Shown in pieces: positions 25,249-34,344 of a DNA stretch of 64,000 bases (position 1 is the stretch's first letter; every line of letters begins with the position of its first letter). The position numbers and the translations under genes were made by a program. The stretch is from NCBI RefSeq assembly GCF_025359345.1, contig NZ_JANYGQ010000020.1, positions 186,001 to 250,000 of the forward strand. The letters are read 5' to 3'. The notes under the pieces were generated by a model. That model was given only the letters and a program-made list of their open reading frames with translations, made no database searches and was not told the DNA's origin. Source of the stretch: Mucilaginibacter sp. (lineage in GTDB: Bacteria; Bacteroidota; Bacteroidia; Sphingobacteriales; Sphingobacteriaceae).

Positions 25249-25581
25249 TTAGATTGAACCAATATCTTTCAGTCGTTTTATTACTGCACCGGCTTCCACT
25301 GTGTCAAATTCATTTTTAAGGTAAATTTCGGAAAGATATACCACCTCTTTAACCAACAACACACATGTAATTACCCTTGCACCACCTGACTTTCCTTTAT
25401 TTGTACCGGAAATGGCCATCCTGATTTTGTAAACATTTTGTCCAAGATGTATTCCTTTCGTCGGATTTTTTTCTAACTAGTCAATAAGTTTTGCGAGGTC
25501 ACCCTTGATGGCCTTGTGCTTTTTAGCTATTCGTTTAAATTCGTTGTCGAACAACGCCGAGACTTTGACATTATAACTCAT
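25249..25581 (-). pseudogene. RelE/ParE-family toxin interrupted by an amber codon
   Basis: A 110-codon frame with typical RelE-type features: SALFDNEFKRIAKKHKAIKG, then LEKNPTKGIHLGQNVYKIRM, a basic strand SGTNKGKSGGARVITCVLLV, and a C-terminal EVVYLSEIYLKNEFDTVEAG. Codon 35 (25477-25479) is TAG on the minus strand, between LAKLID and LEKNP, where relatives usually have a residue such as Glu or Ser. One base change restores the frame, and nothing downstream shows further decay. The start overlaps the antitoxin stop by 11 bases. Probably a recently inactivated toxin; a sequencing error or suppression is possible. Confidence 0.75.
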
Positions 25582-25810
25582 TAAGTAAAGTCCTGGCGTC
25601 TTTTAACTCAATTTTACCTTCCTGATGTAACCTGATTTCTTCAAACGATTTCTTAAGGTTGTTATAAAGTCGTTGTTCGGATTTATTTAAGGGCCGGTCC
25701 GTATCTGCTGGAGTTGCTTCTACATTATAACTCAAACCAAGTGCATCTAAAACAGCCTTTACTGCTTTTTCGGATTTTTTATTGTCGATATTTACCGTCA
25801 GCGTTGTCAT
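25571..25810 (-). CDS. Putative antitoxin of a RelE-type system
   Basis: 79 residues, unknown by sequence. It has the beta-type start TTLTVNIDNKKSEKAVKAVL, a short linker TPADTDRPLNKSEQRLY, and a charged helix KSFEEIRLHQEGKIELKDAR ending TLLNEL. Length, charge and position fit an antitoxin that neutralises the toxin encoded immediately downstream (11-base overlap). Such small two-part antitoxins are common in Bacteroidota. It remains intact although the toxin frame is interrupted. Confidence 0.7.
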   Translation of the reverse strand: MTTLTVNIDNKKSEKAVKAVLDALGLSYNVEATPADTDRPLNKSEQRLYNNLKKSFEEIRLHQEGKIELKDARTLLNEL

Positions 25811-25860
25811 AATATCAAAATTACAAATTTCTTTTAATATTTATTTTGATTTGTAAATCA

Positions 25861-27228
25861 TCACCCAGCAAACACCATCTTCCTGTCCGGAAACTTTACA
25901 GCATAATTATCAACCATATTCCGGATATAATCATTACCGGGATAAGGCGTAAGGTGGTTTTTCAATTGGTCTAGGCTGTCGGCGTTAAAATAGTGCGAAA
26001 TATAGCCCATGCCGTAAAACTTGCCTTTTTCAATCAGCAGGCAGCTGTGCTCTTCATCATTACGACCGGCATCGCGGATAGCAAAAGTAGGGAGGGCTTT
26101 GTTCAGTTCATCAATTGCCAGGTTTACCCGCTGGTTGTAATCGTCAACCGACTCATGGCCCTCACAGGCACAACTACCCACGTTAACCCCAGCGCATCCT
26201 GATGTGTTGTTTTGTATGAAACACAGCTTCGGGCATAGTTTGAAGGTGTCTATTAACTGCATTAAAATGCTACGACCCTCAAACAGGGTATTGCAACTGT
26301 AAATTGCCCCGGTCATTTTACGATGCTTATCAACAGCAAGGCGCAGATAGCCGCGCTGGTCCTCAAATGCGTATAAGCTGTAGGCGTGCTCAAACCGTTT
26401 GAGTGACCGGTTGTATTTTGGCCATAGGCGTTTTATTTCAACAGCTTCCAGTACAAAGGCAACCAGTTCGGTGCCGCATGTTTGGAAAGTAATATTATGA
26501 ATGTTGCGCAAAAACTCCTGGCGCTGCACCCCGGGGTTATTACCGGTAAAATGGCTGCATACACGCTTTTTTAAATTTTTGGCCTTACCAACATATATCA
26601 CCTTACCTTTTTGGTCGTGGAAATAATAAACTCCCGGCGACGGTGGTAAAGCTTCCACGTCCTTTTTCGGCAGGTTAGCCGGCAACACCTGTTCTTTGGA
26701 GTTTTGCTTTAATGCAAGCGGAATATGGTTGCCATTATCTTTTGCTAACAACATCGAGAATAAGATCGATGTGGCCTCAGCATCCCCCGCCGCCCGGTGA
26801 CGGCTTTCATTTTCGATCCCTAAATGTCGGCACAATTTACCGAGACTATAGGAGGGAAGACCGGGCATTATTTTACGCCCAAGGCGTACTGTACACAGCT
26901 TATTGCATTGCAATTCGTAACCTGCAGCAGCCAGATGGTAACGCACAAATGAATAATCGAAATTAACGTTATGCGCAACAAATGTTTTATTGTTAAGCAA
27001 GTGGTAAATATCATGTGCCACATCCTCAAACGGCGGTGCGTTTTGTACCATATCATTAGTGATGCCGGTTAGTGCACTTATATAAATAGGTATTTCGCGG
27101 CGGGGGTTAACAAGGGTAGAATAACGCTCAATTACTTTTTTTCCGTTATGTATACAAATAGCTATCTCGGTAATGCCGTTTGCGCTGGCATGCCCTCCCG
27201 TGGTCTCGATATCTACTATTGCATACAT
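25861..27228 (-). CDS. DnaQ-like exonuclease fused to a GIY-YIG (UvrC/Cho-like) nuclease
   Basis: 455 residues. N-terminal DEDDh 3'-5' exonuclease (about 1-165): AIVDIETTG, FVAHNVNFDYSF, RHRAAGDAEAT. Then a GIY-YIG domain (about 195-290): LPPSPGVYYFHDQKGKVIYV, GKAKNLKKRV. The C-terminal part has a cysteine cluster, CPKLCFIQNNTSGCAGVNVG then SCACEG, similar to the UvrC region after its nuclease domain. The fusion resembles Cho/UvrC-type proteins with a DNA polymerase III epsilon-like domain, suggesting an alternative DNA repair nuclease. Substrate unknown. Single gene. Confidence 0.9.
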   Translation of the reverse strand: MYAIVDIETTGGHASANGITEIAICIHNGKKVIERYSTLVNPRREIPIYISALTGITNDMVQNAPPFEDVAHDIYHLLNNKTFVAHNVNFDYSFVRYHLAAAGYELQCNKLCTVRLGRKIMPGLPSYSLGKLCRHLGIENESRHRAAGDAEATSILFSMLLAKDNGNHIPLALKQNSKEQVLPANLPKKDVEALPPSPGVYYFHDQKGKVIYVGKAKNLKKRVCSHFTGNNPGVQRQEFLRNIHNITFQTCGTELVAFVLEAVEIKRLWPKYNRSLKRFEHAYSLYAFEDQRGYLRLAVDKHRKMTGAIYSCNTLFEGRSILMQLIDTFKLCPKLCFIQNNTSGCAGVNVGSCACEGHESVDDYNQRVNLAIDELNKALPTFAIRDAGRNDEEHSCLLIEKGKFYGMGYISHYFNADSLDQLKNHLTPYPGNDYIRNMVDNYAVKFPDRKMVFAG

Positions 27229-27270
27229 GGATGTAAATGTAGTAAGTTTTTGCTAAATTAATTAGTTTTT

Positions 27271-27405
27271 GTTGAAATGTTGTAAGGTTGAAATGTTGTA
27301 AAGTTATTTTTGAACGCGGCAAAAGTTTAAACAAAAAAATAACCCGGCAGATTTTACCGGGTTATTTTTTATCTGAAAGGTCAACTTTTCAACTTTACAG
27401 CATTT
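27271..27405. repeat. Intergenic word repeat, GTTGAAATGTTGTAA family
   Basis: GTTGAAATGTTGTAAG repeated twice at 27271-27305, answered by GTCAACTTTTCAACTTTACA near 27380-27400, with the terminator hairpin 27333-27371 in the loop. The word is shared with 5274-5453. Confidence 0.7.
27333..27371 (-). terminator. Intrinsic terminator after yidC
   Basis: AAAAAATAACCCGG and CCGGGTTATTTTTT form a long stem with a short loop. It carries A's on one side and T's on the other, so it can work in both directions; here it ends yidC. Confidence 0.85.
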
Positions 27406-27421
27406 TAATTTTTAAAAAATA

Positions 27422-29275
27422 TTACTTCTTTTTTGAAGGGGGCAATTGCTGCTGCTGTTTCTGGCGCATCATTTCTTCCATACGAGCCTGGAAACCGCTG
27501 GTTTTCTTTTTGGCATCAACAGGTTTCTTTTTGTTTTCCTGTATCTGGGCATGTATTTTTTTATCGTCAACCATTAGCCTGATGATGTACTGTTGTAAAA
27601 ACGTCATCATGTTGGCCAAAAAGTAATAATAATTTAAACCTGCAGGGAAGCTATTCAACGCGCCAAGGAAAATAATCGGGGTAATATAACCGATATATTT
27701 CATCTGGCCCGAAGCACCAGATATCTGGTTGTTAAAGTATGTGTAAATAAGCGTCGATATCGTCATTAGCACGCACATTAAGCTTAAGTGATCGCCGACA
27801 AACGGAATATGCGGGAATGTGATTATCGAATCATAGGTCGATAGATCGTGCATCCATAAAAAGCTTTGGCCGCGCAACTCGAATAAGCTTGGGAAAAACC
27901 GGAAGAATGCAAACACTATCGGCATTTGTATCAGCAACGGCAAACATCCGCCGAGCGGGTTAACGCCTGCTTTTTTGTAAAGCTTTAAATACTCTTGCTG
28001 TAAAAGGGTTGGGTTGTCTTCGCCAACTTTTCCCTTTATTTCGTCCATCTCAGGCTTCAATACGCGCATTTTGGCCATCGAAAGGTATGACTTGTAGGTA
28101 AGCGGAGATAATACCAGTTTTAGTACCAGTGTTAGCGCCAGGATGATTAATCCATAATTACTGGTAAACTGGCTCAGGAAATTAAATACCGGTAATACCG
28201 AAAACCTGTTGATATATGCCAGGAATCCCCAGCCCATGTAAACCTGTTTCTCCAAATGGTAACCCTGTGTTTTAAGGAAGTTATATTTAACCGGGCCGAA
28301 ATAAAATTCCATCGGATAGCTGCCATCGGTGCTTTTTGGTATCACCATATTGGCGCTCATTCGCTTTACATCAACAGTATCTGTTACATCGGTAGTTACT
28401 CCCAGGCTTGATTTCGAAAATCCGTCTTTTGCAATTAATACCCCGGAAAAGAAGTGCGCTTCGAAAGATACCCACTGCATCTTTTTATCGCTGATTTCCT
28501 TTGTGTCGTCTTTGCTCTCACTAAGGTAATCCAAATCGTTTTCGGTATTAAGGTAATAAACGGTAGTATACCTGCGCTCCTGCTCCATGTCTTTTTCCTG
28601 CCTGCGCATGCTGGCCGCCCAGCTAACATTAAGCTTATTGGTATTGGCAATCACCTGGTCGAGACCGGTGGCTTTAACCGTTAAACCAACTTTATAACCT
28701 GTCCCTTTTAACGAATAAATGTAGTCGATGTATTGCGTGGCGCTGTAATTTAAGCGCATGGTTATGCTCGACGAGTCTTTTTCAGCAACCTGTAAATCGC
28801 CGCTTGTCGGTGTAAAATAAAGTTTATCGGTATTGATGCTGCTGTTGCCGGCTGCAAAGGTTAAACCAAAACTGTTTTTATCGCCATCAAATAAAATAAG
28901 GGGTTTTTTATTAAAGGTTTTGTAATCTTTCAACTCAACCGAATATACCTTGCCGCCTTGGGTGCTTAGTTTTACGCGGATGTCCTTGTTTTCAAGCGTT
29001 ACAAATTTGGGGGTACCGATGGTTGTTGCACCAAAAGGTGTTTTTAAAAGATTTGAATCAACCTTTGTTGCTACAGCCGCTTTTGCCTTTGAAGTATCGG
29101 TATATTTTGCGGTAGTAATAACACCGGGTGTTTTAATCAGTCCTTTTTTAACAGAATCGGTATGCGCCGTTATTCTTTCTTTTTTTAGGTCTGCGTCGCT
29201 GGGCTTCATCAAAAAGAACGAAGCGCCCATTATAATCATAATCAGGAATAACCCTGTAAAAGTATTTTTATCCAT
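27422..29275 (-). CDS. yidC: Membrane protein insertase YidC
   Basis: 617 residues, the long Gram-negative form. TM1 near residues 5-22 (TGLFLIMIIMGASFFLM), a large periplasmic beta-domain (about 60-355), then the conserved insertase core: YGLIILALTLVLKLVLSPLT, AKMRVLKPEMDEIKGK, GGCLPLLIQMPIVFAFFRFF, and a basic C-tail rich in K and Q (MMRQKQQQQLPPSKKK). It inserts and folds inner-membrane proteins alone or with SecYEG. It follows pyrG after a 21-base gap in the same direction; a terminator lies downstream. Confidence 0.96.
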   Translation of the reverse strand: MDKNTFTGLFLIMIIMGASFFLMKPSDADLKKERITAHTDSVKKGLIKTPGVITTAKYTDTSKAKAAVATKVDSNLLKTPFGATTIGTPKFVTLENKDIRVKLSTQGGKVYSVELKDYKTFNKKPLILFDGDKNSFGLTFAAGNSSINTDKLYFTPTSGDLQVAEKDSSSITMRLNYSATQYIDYIYSLKGTGYKVGLTVKATGLDQVIANTNKLNVSWAASMRRQEKDMEQERRYTTVYYLNTENDLDYLSESKDDTKEISDKKMQWVSFEAHFFSGVLIAKDGFSKSSLGVTTDVTDTVDVKRMSANMVIPKSTDGSYPMEFYFGPVKYNFLKTQGYHLEKQVYMGWGFLAYINRFSVLPVFNFLSQFTSNYGLIILALTLVLKLVLSPLTYKSYLSMAKMRVLKPEMDEIKGKVGEDNPTLLQQEYLKLYKKAGVNPLGGCLPLLIQMPIVFAFFRFFPSLFELRGQSFLWMHDLSTYDSIITFPHIPFVGDHLSLMCVLMTISTLIYTYFNNQISGASGQMKYIGYITPIIFLGALNSFPAGLNYYYFLANMMTFLQQYIIRLMVDDKKIHAQIQENKKKPVDAKKKTSGFQARMEEMMRQKQQQQLPPSKKK

Positions 29276-29296
29276 TTCAGTGTATCGTACAAAAAA

Positions 29297-30907
29297 TTAC
29301 TGCTTGCGGGCATAAGCCATTGAAGCGGCGACAAAGTTAATAAAAAGTGGATGCGGATTTGCAACTGTTGATTTTAATTCGGGGTGAAATTGTGCGCCTA
29401 CAAAAAACGGATGGTTTTTAAGCTCAACTATCTCAACCAGGTTGTTTTCGGGGTTAAAACCTGTTGGGGTTAAACCGGCGTTCTCGTAATCTTTTAAATA
29501 ATCATTATTAAACTCGTAGCGGTGCCTGTGGCGTTCGCTGATGCGGGTTTTTCCGTAGAATTTCTCAGCCTTACTGCCCTTTTTAATATCGCAGGCATAA
29601 GCGCCGAGGCGCATGGTACCCCCTTTATTTACCACCTTTTTCTGCTCTTCCATCATGTTGATAACAGGATAAGGGGTTTCGGGGTTCATTTCGGTGCTGC
29701 TGGCATTTTCGAGTCCCAACACGTTGCGTGCAAATTCAACAACCGCGCATTGCATGCCCAGGCATATACCAAAAAACGGAATGTTGTTTTCGCGAACATA
29801 ACGGATTGCTTCAATTTTTCCTTCAAAACCGCGCTCTCCAAAGCCGGGGGCAACTAAAACGCCATGCAGGCCTTTCAATTTTTCAATGGCGTTACCGGGA
29901 GTTAACTGTTCCGACGGGATATATTCAACTTTTACTTTTGCCTCATTTTTGGCGCCGGCGTGTATGAATGATTCAACAATAGATTTATAGGCATCCGGCA
30001 GTTCAACATATTTACCTACCAGGCCTATGCGCACCTCGAAAGTCGGGTTTTTTAAACGGCCCAAAAAGTCTTTCCAGCTTTCAAGGTTTGGTTCGTTTTT
30101 ATGCGGCAGCTTTAGTTTGGCTAATACCGTTTTGTCCAATTGTTCTTTCAGCATCAACAACGGCACATCATATATGGTTGATGCGTCTATCGATTCGACA
30201 ACTGCATTAACGTTTACGTTACAAAAAAGGGCTATTTTTTTTCGGATGTCAGTATTTAAGTGATGTTCGGTGCGGCAAACCAGGATATCCGGCTGTATAC
30301 CATATTCCAGCAACATTTTAACCGAGTGCTGTGTAGGTTTGGTTTTCAACTCGCCTGCAGCAGCCAGGAAGGGGATAAGCGTTAAGTGAATAACCAATGA
30401 ATTGCCTGAGCCAACTTCCCACCTGAACTGGCGCACAGCCTCGATATACGGTAATGATTCAATGTCGCCAACTGTACCGCCCAATTCGGTTATGATGATA
30501 TCGTAATCGCCGCTTTCGCCAAGTATGCGGAAATTTCTTTTTATCTCGTCGGTAATATGGGGTACTACCTGCACGGTTTTGCCAAGGAATTTACCTTCGC
30601 GCTCCATATTTATCACATTTTGATAAATACGACCGGTGGTAATATTATTTGCTTTGGATGTTGGGGTATTTAAAAAACGTTCGTAGTGGCCAAGGTCGAG
30701 ATCGGTTTCGGCGCCGTCCTCGGTAACATAACATTCACCATGTTCGTAGGGATTCAATGTTCCCGGGTCGATGTTGATGTAAGGGTCGAACTTTTGGATG
30801 GTTACGCGATAGCCGCGCGCCTGGAGTAGTTTAGCTAAGGAGGCCGAAATAATGCCTTTGCCTAATGACGAAGTAACGCCACCCGTAACAAATATGTATT
30901 TAGTCAT
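29297..30907 (-). CDS. pyrG: CTP synthase
   Basis: 536 residues from the ATG at 30907, which gives the universally conserved start [18 protein letters not shown]; an upstream in-frame start would add 13 unconserved residues. Synthetase domain first: [34 protein letters not shown]. Glutaminase domain last: [23 protein letters not shown] (catalytic Cys) and [13 protein letters not shown]. It converts UTP to CTP using glutamine. It reads into yidC. A TACTTTTG box is at 30966-30973. Confidence 0.97.
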   Translation of the reverse strand: MTKYIFVTGGVTSSLGKGIISASLAKLLQARGYRVTIQKFDPYINIDPGTLNPYEHGECYVTEDGAETDLDLGHYERFLNTPTSKANNITTGRIYQNVINMEREGKFLGKTVQVVPHITDEIKRNFRILGESGDYDIIITELGGTVGDIESLPYIEAVRQFRWEVGSGNSLVIHLTLIPFLAAAGELKTKPTQHSVKMLLEYGIQPDILVCRTEHHLNTDIRKKIALFCNVNVNAVVESIDASTIYDVPLLMLKEQLDKTVLAKLKLPHKNEPNLESWKDFLGRLKNPTFEVRIGLVGKYVELPDAYKSIVESFIHAGAKNEAKVKVEYIPSEQLTPGNAIEKLKGLHGVLVAPGFGERGFEGKIEAIRYVRENNIPFFGICLGMQCAVVEFARNVLGLENASSTEMNPETPYPVINMMEEQKKVVNKGGTMRLGAYACDIKKGSKAEKFYGKTRISERHRHRYEFNNDYLKDYENAGLTPTGFNPENNLVEIVELKNHPFFVGAQFHPELKSTVANPHPLFINFVAASMAYARKQ

Positions 30908-30965
30908 GATTTTTGTGTGTTTGGACCGGTTGTGAGGCCGGAACAAATTGTTTGTGTACGGGATA

Positions 30966-30973
30966 CAAAAGTA
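30966..30973 (-). promoter_or_regulatory. Putative -7 promoter element of pyrG
   Basis: Minus-strand TACTTTTG fits TAnnTTTG, 59 bases before the pyrG ATG. No clear -33 box. Confidence 0.4.
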
Positions 30974-31061
30974 AGAAAATTTTTGGGGTTAAGCGGGCGA
31001 TTTGAAAATTTGATGATTTGAAAATTTGAAGATAGAACTAAGTTAAAAACCTTAAAATCAA

Positions 31062-31664
31062 TTATTCCTCTTTCAATTCCTGACCTGTGTTGTACAAATG
31101 GATAAGTCTTTGTATTTGTTTAAAACTAAATTTATCGTCCGCCATATACTTGTTGTAAATTTCCGGTTTGTCCTTAAACATCTCGCCAAGCAGGTCTTTG
31201 CGCGACTTGCGACTCTTGCCCAAGAAGATTCCTGAACTTTTAAACCCGGTTACGTAGTCACTATTTTTACCAATGTACCAGTCTCGTGTGGAAGTCGTGG
31301 TCATAGTATTGCCAAATCCCATGCTTGTAGAGGTATTTATCAGTTCATAAAGGCCTATCTTTCCTTTCTCTATTACGGTCATAAACATCGGCGTGGCACT
31401 GCTGTCTTTATTAACGGCACGATATGTTTTCTGTTCGGTTATCAACGAGTATTCCTTAATGTTTTCGATGGTTATCTTTTCGGGTTTGCCCATTGTTGCG
31501 CTTTTATACTTTGTTCTACCGATAAATGGTTTTTCAACATTGCATCTAATTGAATCGCCTTTAATAGTGATGACGTAGTCCCAATAACGGGGTTGTGCTT
31601 TAGCGGCAGTTACAGATATAAATAATCCGATAAATAAGAAGGTTCTGGTTATTTCTGAATTCAT
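31062..31664 (-). CDS. Secreted hypothetical protein
   Basis: 200 residues, not recognised. A hydrophobic N-terminus (TFLFIGLFISVTAAKA) ending before QPRYWD looks like a signal peptide with an AKA cleavage site, so it should be exported. The mature part starts with DYVITIKGDSIRCNVEKPFI and is beta-rich, then a basic C-terminus GKSRKSRKDLLGEMFKDKPE. Similar 'ITLKGDTIKG..' openings are common in exported Bacteroidota proteins of unknown role. It starts 5 bases after the kdsB stop, so it may be co-transcribed with it. Confidence 0.75.
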   Translation of the reverse strand: MNSEITRTFLFIGLFISVTAAKAQPRYWDYVITIKGDSIRCNVEKPFIGRTKYKSATMGKPEKITIENIKEYSLITEQKTYRAVNKDSSATPMFMTVIEKGKIGLYELINTSTSMGFGNTMTTTSTRDWYIGKNSDYVTGFKSSGIFLGKSRKSRKDLLGEMFKDKPEIYNKYMADDKFSFKQIQRLIHLYNTGQELKEE

Positions 31665-31669
31665 TAATG

Positions 31670-32404
31670 TTAAAAAAGGTTGTTCAATTTTTCCATGTCC
31701 TCCGGAGTGTCTATCGCATAAGTCTCCAATTCCGTTTCCGCAACTTTAATACGATAGCCATTTTCAATCCAGCGCAATTGTTCCAGGCTTTCAGCTTTTT
31801 CTAAAGATGATACCGGCAGTTTGGTTATTTCCTGCAAAACACCGGCCCGGTAGCCATAAATGCCGATATGTTTAAAGTAGGTAAAGTGGCTCAGCCAGTT
31901 TTGTTGTTCCTGCCCGCGGATGTGGGGGAGTGGCGAGCGCGAAAAGTAAACAGCCTCAGACAGTTTATTGATAACCACCTTTGGCGAGTTTACATTGAAC
32001 AACTCCTGCTCATTCGCTACTTTTTTAACCAGTGTGGCAATTTGGGTGCCGGCATCGTTAAAACAAAAAGCAAGCTTGGTTATTTGTTCCGGGTCTATGT
32101 AAGGCTCGTCGCCCTGTATGTTGATGATAACGTTGTATTGTGGATGCTGAATGGCTACTTCAGCGCAGCGGTCGGTGCCGCTTTGGTGGTCGGCCGAGGT
32201 CATTATGGCAACACCACCGAAACCAAGCACGTGGTCATAAATGCGGTTGTCGTCTGTGGCAACAATTACTTCAGTAAGATGAGTGCATTTTTTAGCCTGC
32301 TCATAAACTCTTTGAATCATGCTCTTGCCGGCAATGTCAACCAAAGGTTTGCCCGGGAAACGGGTAGAAGCAAAGCGGGCTGGGATGATACCGAGAATGG
32401 TCAT
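31670..32404 (-). CDS. kdsB: 3-deoxy-manno-octulosonate cytidylyltransferase
   Basis: 244 residues. It starts GIIPARFASTRFPGKPLVDI, with KSMIQRVYEQAKKC, VIVATDDNRI, SGTDRCAEVA and NIQGDEPYIDPEQI, the CTP and metal-binding sites of the CMP-Kdo synthetase family; YFSRSPLPHIRG and HIGIYGYRAGVL are the sugar-side motifs. It activates Kdo with CTP for lipid A-core assembly. Start by the conserved first strand. Confidence 0.96.
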   Translation of the reverse strand: MTILGIIPARFASTRFPGKPLVDIAGKSMIQRVYEQAKKCTHLTEVIVATDDNRIYDHVLGFGGVAIMTSADHQSGTDRCAEVAIQHPQYNVIINIQGDEPYIDPEQITKLAFCFNDAGTQIATLVKKVANEQELFNVNSPKVVINKLSEAVYFSRSPLPHIRGQEQQNWLSHFTYFKHIGIYGYRAGVLQEITKLPVSSLEKAESLEQLRWIENGYRIKVAETELETYAIDTPEDMEKLNNLF

Positions 32405-32481
32405 AGGATTTACGATTTTAGATTTACGAATTACGATTTAAAAGGATAAGCAATCGTAATTCGTAAATCGTAATTCTAAAA
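32405..32481. repeat. Perfect inverted repeat, GATTTACGAATTACG word
   Basis: GATTTACGAATTACGATT (32421-32438) and its exact complement (32452-32469) form an 18-bp stem with a 13-base loop. Further partial copies of the word flank both arms (32408-32420 and 32470-32481). It lies between the deoxynucleoside kinase and kdsB genes, both on the minus strand, and lacks a T-tract after the stem. Confidence 0.85.
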
Positions 32482-33096
32482 TTAAAACAACCCGTTCAAC
32501 TCCCGCTCAACCAGTTGTACAATAGTAGCAAGGTCTTCGGTATTGTTGGCGAAATCTATGTTGTCCTTATCGATAATCAGCAGCTTGCCCAGTTTGTAGC
32601 CTTTAATCCATTTATCGTACTTATCATTCAGTTTCGACAAATAGTCGAGCCTGATGCCGCTTTCGTATTCCCGACCGCGGCGCTGGATGTTGTTAACAAG
32701 GGTCGGTACCGATGCCTTAAGGTAGATCAACAAATCGGGTGGTTTTATAAACTCGGTGATGTTGTCAAATATTGCGGCGTAGTTCTCGTAATCGCGCGTT
32801 GTCATCAGGCCCATATCGTGCAGGTTTTCTGCAAAAATATAGGCATCCTCGTAAATGGTACGGTCCTGTATCAGGTTGTGGCCATTTTTCTGGATATCGA
32901 TAATCTGGCGGTAACGGGCATTTAAAAAATATATCTGCAGGTTAAAGCTCCAGCGCTTCATGTCGCTGTAAAAATCTTCCAGGTAGGGGTTGTTATCAAC
33001 CGCCTCAAATAAGGGGTCCCAGCCGTAATTTTTTGCCAGTAATTCGGTAAGTGTAGTTTTACCGGCGCCTATGTTTCCTACAATAGCAATGTGCAT
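32482..33096 (-). CDS. Deoxynucleoside kinase
   Basis: 204 residues. P-loop IAIVGNIGAGKTTLTELLAK at the N-terminus; the dCK/dGK-type motif RTIYEDAYIFAENLHDMG (with the ERS/DRT-like Asp-Arg); LIYLKASVPTLVNNIQRRGR (LID region with Arg-Arg). This family phosphorylates deoxyadenosine, deoxyguanosine or deoxycytidine in salvage; which one is not determined here. No neighbours point to a pathway. Confidence 0.88.
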   Translation of the reverse strand: MHIAIVGNIGAGKTTLTELLAKNYGWDPLFEAVDNNPYLEDFYSDMKRWSFNLQIYFLNARYRQIIDIQKNGHNLIQDRTIYEDAYIFAENLHDMGLMTTRDYENYAAIFDNITEFIKPPDLLIYLKASVPTLVNNIQRRGREYESGIRLDYLSKLNDKYDKWIKGYKLGKLLIIDKDNIDFANNTEDLATIVQLVERELNGLF

Positions 33097-33101
33097 ATTC
33101 T

Positions 33102-33312
33102 TAGTTCATGGTTAATAGTTCTTGGTTCATAGCTGGAAGCGGGTGGTCTATAGTTAGTTCATGACCCATAGTCAATAGTTCATGGTAGAATATTTGATAC
33201 ATAACACCGTGCGTTGCAGAATGAAACCCGGCCTAATATACAGTTTGAAGTAAGAACTATCAACTGTCAGCCTAAATTTTTCCGGCTATGAACTATGAAC
33301 CCTGAACTATGA
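33102..33312. repeat. Intergenic word repeat, GTTCATAG family with inverted arm
   Basis: GTTCATGGTTAATAGTTC, TTGGTTCATAGC, AGTTCATGAC and AATAGTTCATGG repeat at 33102-33186. The complementary CTATGAACTATGAAC and CTGAACTATGAGCC stand at 33286-33313, about 100 bases away. The intervening bases hold no gene. It fills almost the whole trpS-to-kinase gap. Confidence 0.7.
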
Positions 33313-33317
33313 GCCAA

Positions 33318-34313
33318 TTAAAAACTCCTGAAACCAATAATCTCGCGTACTTCTTTAATAGTTTTCGATGCGCTTTCGCGGGCTTTTATAGCGCCGTGGC
33401 GTGCAACCTGGCGCAGGTACGACGAATCCTGCGAAATATCTTTAATCCTGTTGCGGATTGGTGCGGTTGCCATAATAATATCTTCGGCAAGCTGCTTTTT
33501 AAGATCGCCGTAGCGTATCTGGCAGGTGTTGTATAAGTTATCAAAATGTTCATAAGTATCGGCCGATGAAACCACTTTGATAATATCAAACAGGTTTTGA
33601 ATTTCGAGCGGTTTCTGCTGATTTTCAGTGGTCGGCCCACCATCTGTAACGGCTTTCATTACTTTTTTGCGGATAACTTCCGGGGTATCCGACAAATAAA
33701 CCGCATTGCCTTCGCCTTCCGATTTGCCCATTTTTCCTTTACCGTCAAGTCCGGGTATTTTTACCAGGTTCTCACTAAAGTTAAAAGCAAACGGTTCGGG
33801 GAAATAGTCCTTGTTATACAAACGGTTAAAACGGTTTGCAAACGTGCGCGCCATTTCAAGATGTTGCTCCTGGTCTTTACCTACAGGTACTTTTGTGGCA
33901 CGGTGCAGTATAATATCGGCAGCCATTAAAACAGGGTAGGTTAATAAACCGGCATTAACGTTGTCAGGGTTGGCGCGCACCTTGTCTTTAAATGATGTGG
34001 CACGTTCCAGCTCGCCCAAATAGGCGTTCATATTCAGGAAAAGGTAAAGCTCCGCAGTTTCCGGTACGTCCGACTGCAGGTAGATGGTGGCCCTTTCCGG
34101 ATCAATACCTGCTGCTAAATACTCTATCAATACCTGTTTTACGTTTCCGTGCAGGTCGGCAGGAGTGGGGTGAGTAGTTAACGAATGTAAATCGGCAATA
34201 AAAAAATAGCAGTTGTACTCATGCTGCATTTTTACAAAATTCTGTATTGCCCCGTAATAATTTCCAAGGTGTAAGTTCCCGGTTGAACGTATACCACTAA
34301 CAACAGTTTCCAT
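33318..34313 (-). CDS. trpS: Tryptophan--tRNA ligase
   Basis: 331 residues from the ATG at 34313, where METVVSGIRSTGNLHLGNYY (with the HIGH-like motif) begins. The KMSKS motif is GKMGKSEG. Class I aminoacyl-tRNA synthetase; it charges tRNA-Trp. An upstream in-frame start would add 22 unconserved residues. It ends just before the GTTCATAG repeat; the acyltransferase gene starts 31 bases away on the other strand. Confidence 0.96.
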   Translation of the reverse strand: METVVSGIRSTGNLHLGNYYGAIQNFVKMQHEYNCYFFIADLHSLTTHPTPADLHGNVKQVLIEYLAAGIDPERATIYLQSDVPETAELYLFLNMNAYLGELERATSFKDKVRANPDNVNAGLLTYPVLMAADIILHRATKVPVGKDQEQHLEMARTFANRFNRLYNKDYFPEPFAFNFSENLVKIPGLDGKGKMGKSEGEGNAVYLSDTPEVIRKKVMKAVTDGGPTTENQQKPLEIQNLFDIIKVVSSADTYEHFDNLYNTCQIRYGDLKKQLAEDIIMATAPIRNRIKDISQDSSYLRQVARHGAIKARESASKTIKEVREIIGFRSF

Positions 34314-34336
34314 GGCGCGAAAGTAAGGAATTTTTA

Positions 34337-34344
34337 TATTTTTG
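34337..34344 (+). promoter_or_regulatory. Putative -7 promoter element of the first acyltransferase
   Basis: TATTTTTG fits TAnnTTTG and ends one base before ATG 34345. The paralogue's start has the same arrangement (36830-36837). If used, the message would be almost leaderless. Confidence 0.4.

Noticed and set aside
27271..27405. Insertion sequence remnant
   Set aside because: No transposase frame and no target duplication; shared words fit the hairpin repeat class instead.
30908..30946. Upstream extension of pyrG adding 13 residues
   Set aside because: The conserved TKYIFVTGG start is at 30907 and the extension is not conserved.
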